Shown here one piece after another: positions 5,561-7,020 of a DNA stretch of 7,020 bases. Positions within the stretch are counted from its first letter, which is position 1. Every line of letters starts with the position of its first letter. The stretch is taken from positions 1-7,020 of the forward strand of contig CALCOW010000504.1 in the NCBI GenBank assembly GCA_937899935.1. The letters run 5' to 3'. A program made the translations under genes and the position numbers. Source of the stretch: an uncultured Phycisphaerae bacterium (lineage in GTDB: Bacteria; Planctomycetota; Phycisphaerae; Phycisphaerales; SM1A02). Below the pieces are notes generated by a model, which was not told the origin of the DNA, did no database searches, and saw only the letters and a list, made by a program, of their open reading frames with translations.

Positions 5561-6193
5561 TTAGTCGTTTAATTCGACATTCCAGTAAGCGTCATTGAGG
5601 AATGCTCGCCAGCTACGATAGGTCCGAGGCCCGACGCGAAGTGATCGTGCCGTCGGTCGACTTGGCTCACGCGGTGTTTTAATCAGTTGCATTCGAGCTT
5701 GCCGAGGGGTTCGTCCGCCTTTGCGTCGATTGCAGTCGACGCATGCGCAGACGAGGTTTTCCCATGAATGGACACCGCCTTGAACGCGGGGCACCACGTG
5801 GTCGAGGGTGAGTTCACGGGTGGCAAAACGCGTGCCACAGTATTGACACAGATTGTGGTCGCGTGCATAGATATTGCGACGGTTTAAGGTCGGTCGAATG
5901 GCCGGAAACTTGTCGTATCGAAAGAGTCGAACAATGGTGGGGATGGCAATTGAAAAACGAGGCGTTCGAATCCAACTGTGTTCCTCGGGTTCTAAATGTT
6001 GCTGTAATTCCGAAAGTTCTGTCCAGGTCGCGAAGTCGTAATTGATATAGCGTTCGCCTTCGAGGGCGATGATTTCTGCAGCATGTTTGGCAAGGAGTAT
6101 GAACGCACGGCGGGCGCTGACCACACGAATGGCAGCATAAGCCTTATTGAGTACAAGGACTTGCTGATTGAGACCGGCTGGGAGGGTGGTCAA
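5561..6193 (-). CDS. HNH endonuclease-family protein, McrA-like HNH fold
   Basis: A 210-residue protein of a widespread chromosomal HNH family whose cellular role is not established. The N-terminal part (about 11-100) has the family pattern VLVLNKAYAAIRVVSARRA and IPTIVRLFRYDKFP. The nuclease domain begins with NIYARDHNLCQYCG. It has zinc ligands Cys 116 and Cys 119, and Cys 151 and Cys 154 in CVDCNRRKGG. The catalytic-type core is LTLDHVVPRVQGG with Asp 131 and His 132, then SWENL with Asn 146, then Asn 155. All HNH positions are present, so it could be an active metal-dependent nuclease. No intron, intein, methylase or integrase lies nearby, so nothing points to a homing or restriction element. 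The start is TTG 6193, supported by AAGGAGG 7 bases upstream; no later Met precedes the conserved region. It lies 129 bases downstream of purH on the same strand and converges with nuoB. Confidence 0.88.
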   Translation of the reverse strand: MTTLPAGLNQQVLVLNKAYAAIRVVSARRAFILLAKHAAEIIALEGERYINYDFATWTELSELQQHLEPEEHSWIRTPRFSIAIPTIVRLFRYDKFPAIRPTLNRRNIYARDHNLCQYCGTRFATRELTLDHVVPRVQGGVHSWENLVCACVDCNRRKGGRTPRQARMQLIKTPREPSRPTARSLRVGPRTYRSWRAFLNDAYWNVELND

Positions 6194-6200
6194 GTTTGTT

Positions 6201-6207
6201 CCTCCTT
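6201..6207 (-). promoter_or_regulatory. Shine-Dalgarno sequence that fixes the TTG start of the HNH gene
   Basis: On the minus strand AAGGAGG is followed by the 7-base spacer AACAAAC and then TTG (6193-6191). The near-perfect match and ideal spacing make TTG the clear initiation codon. Confidence 0.8.
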
Positions 6208-6233
6208 ACCACAGCAAAAGCTGCCACACACTT

Positions 6234-6264
6234 ATTATCGTACAGCCAAGATGGCCTCGCGCAA
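6234..6264 (-). promoter_or_regulatory. Tentative promoter for the HNH gene in the purH-HNH gap
   Basis: On the minus strand GATAAT (6239-6234, five of six matches) could be a -10 box. TTGCGC (6264-6259, four of six) could be a -35 box, 19 bases away. Transcription would start near 6227, about 33 bases before the TTG start. A small hairpin CAGC-TTTT-GCTG (6223-6212) would lie in the leader. A 5-pair hairpin GAGAA/TTCTC (6303-6289) follows purH, but nothing resembles a strong terminator, so read-through from purH is possible. Confidence 0.25.
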
Positions 6265-6322
6265 AACGTAAGGTCCAGGCTTTTGTAAGAGAATTGTTTT
6301 CTCGGACGCGACAAGCAACAAT

Positions 6323-6993
6323 TCAATGCCTGAAATGCCGCACGCCGGTCATCAGCAAGCTAATTCCCGCTTGGTCACAGAGAGCGATCGTCTCATCATC
6401 ACGGCGCGAGCCACCGGGCTCGATGATGCATTTAACGCCAGCATCGATCAGTTGTTTTGGGCCGTCGGCGAACGGGAAAAAGGCATCTGATGCAGCGACT
6501 GGAGCCTTGGCATTCCGGAGCGACTCACCTGCTTTGGAAATGGCAATCTGACACGCCGAAACACGATCGACTTGACCTGGTCCAGCGCCTAACAAAGCGC
6601 CATCAGCAGCAATAGCGATTGCATTCGACTTCAGATGCTTAGCGACAATTAAAGCAACTTGTGCATCGGTCACCATTTCATCGCTGGGTTCTGGTCCTGC
6701 AGCCAGCCGCCAATTCTCTGCCCGTGGTGTCTTCGTGTCATGTTCTTGGACCAGAAGTCCGCCAGGAATTGATCGGCAATTGAGCTGTCGGCGACCGTGG
6801 TAGCTTGTGTTTCCCACGGCAAGCAAACGAATATTACTCCATCGTTCGGACAGTATCTTGAAGCCATCTTCGGTGAAGTCTGGGGCCACAATCACTTCAA
6901 AGAACTTGTCGCCCGATGCCATGGCGCCTGCGATGCCTTGATCGACGACCGAATTGATCGCCACAATGCCGCCAAAAGCTGCCATCGAATCGC
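6323..6993 (-). CDS. purH: PurH C-terminal part: AICAR transformylase domain, 5' end lost at contig edge
   Basis: PurH is the bifunctional phosphoribosylaminoimidazolecarboxamide formyltransferase/IMP cyclohydrolase that performs the last two steps of de novo purine synthesis. Only about 222 codons are present, corresponding to the C-terminal two-fifths of a protein of about 520-530 residues. The whole IMP cyclohydrolase domain and the start of the transformylase domain are missing. Visible family blocks are DSMAAFGGIVAIN, PGGLLVQ, HLKSNAIAIA, GAGPGQVDRVSACQIA, ASDAFFPFADG, IIEPGGSRRDDETI and the invariant end GVRHFRH before a TGA stop. The Met codon at 6985 is internal: the frame continues upstream through Asp-Ser to 6993, where adapter sequence begins. 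The truncation is therefore an assembly edge and not a pseudogene. The usual motif is DPxSAFGG, so DSMAAFGG is a mild variant. The HNH gene follows on the same strand after 129 bases. Confidence 0.95.
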
Positions 6994-7020
6994 AGATCGG
7001 AAGAGCACACGTCTGAACTC
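6994..7020 (+). other. Illumina TruSeq adapter sequence at the contig end (artefact)
   Basis: The final 27 bases, beginning AGATCGGAAGAGCACACG, match as I remember it the start of the Illumina TruSeq read-1 adapter without a mismatch. It is unrelated to purH, whose family consensus reads up to base 6993. This is untrimmed library sequence and should be masked; the true contig end is 6993 or slightly before. Confidence 0.95.

Noticed and set aside
5561..6193. HNH gene as homing endonuclease, toxin or restriction enzyme
   Set aside because: No intron or intein boundary, immunity gene, methyltransferase or phage gene is nearby, and it matches a widely conserved chromosomal family.
6323..6985. 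Short complete gene starting at Met 6985
   Set aside because: Conserved PurH sequence continues upstream of that Met to the adapter junction, so the Met is internal and the gene is 5'-partial.

Overview
The window looks like an ordinary chromosomal stretch from a bacterium of roughly balanced base composition, most probably a member of the Planctomycetota. The best lineage clue is the exported DUF1570-type protein with an intact HExxH site, a family especially common in that phylum. The long polar N-terminal extension on the pseudouridine synthase and the scattered, non-operonic arrangement of housekeeping genes also fit. This placement is inference. There is no rRNA, tRNA, CRISPR array, transposase or phage gene. 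The last 27 bases match the Illumina TruSeq read-1 adapter, so the right-hand end is the end of an assembled contig and not natural DNA.

Layout, left to right. (1) 1-700, minus: RsuA/RluB-type 23S/16S rRNA pseudouridine synthase, cut off at its C-terminal end by the window edge. (2) 701-843: divergent promoter region. (3) 844-2187, plus: YihY/BrkB-family inner-membrane protein with a cytoplasmic winged-helix-like tail. (4) 2352-3542, plus: soluble coiled-coil protein of unknown function, with its own candidate promoter in the 164-base gap. (5) 3543-4751, minus: exported DUF1570 metallopeptidase-like protein whose stop codon abuts that of the coiled-coil gene with no base between them. (6) 4752-4956: divergent intergenic region with a perfect inverted repeat in the nuoB leader. 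(7) 4957-5526, plus: NuoB, the N2-cluster subunit of respiratory complex I, standing alone without nuoA or nuoC beside it. (8) 5561-6193, minus: HNH endonuclease-family protein starting at TTG behind a perfect Shine-Dalgarno sequence. (9) 6323-6993, minus: C-terminal part of PurH, broken by the contig end.

The genes do not form one pathway: they cover rRNA modification, membrane, respiration, purine synthesis and two or three uncharacterised functions. Gene order is mostly alternating convergent and divergent pairs. Only yihY to the coiled-coil gene (plus) and purH to the HNH gene (minus) are co-directional, with 164- and 129-base gaps that each hold a candidate promoter. A recurring detail is that all three plus-strand genes end in an RNA hairpin that includes or encloses the stop codon. 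I see no convincing new multi-gene system. The most useful observations are the adapter tail, the solitary nuoB, the stop-codon hairpins and the unrecognised coiled-coil protein.
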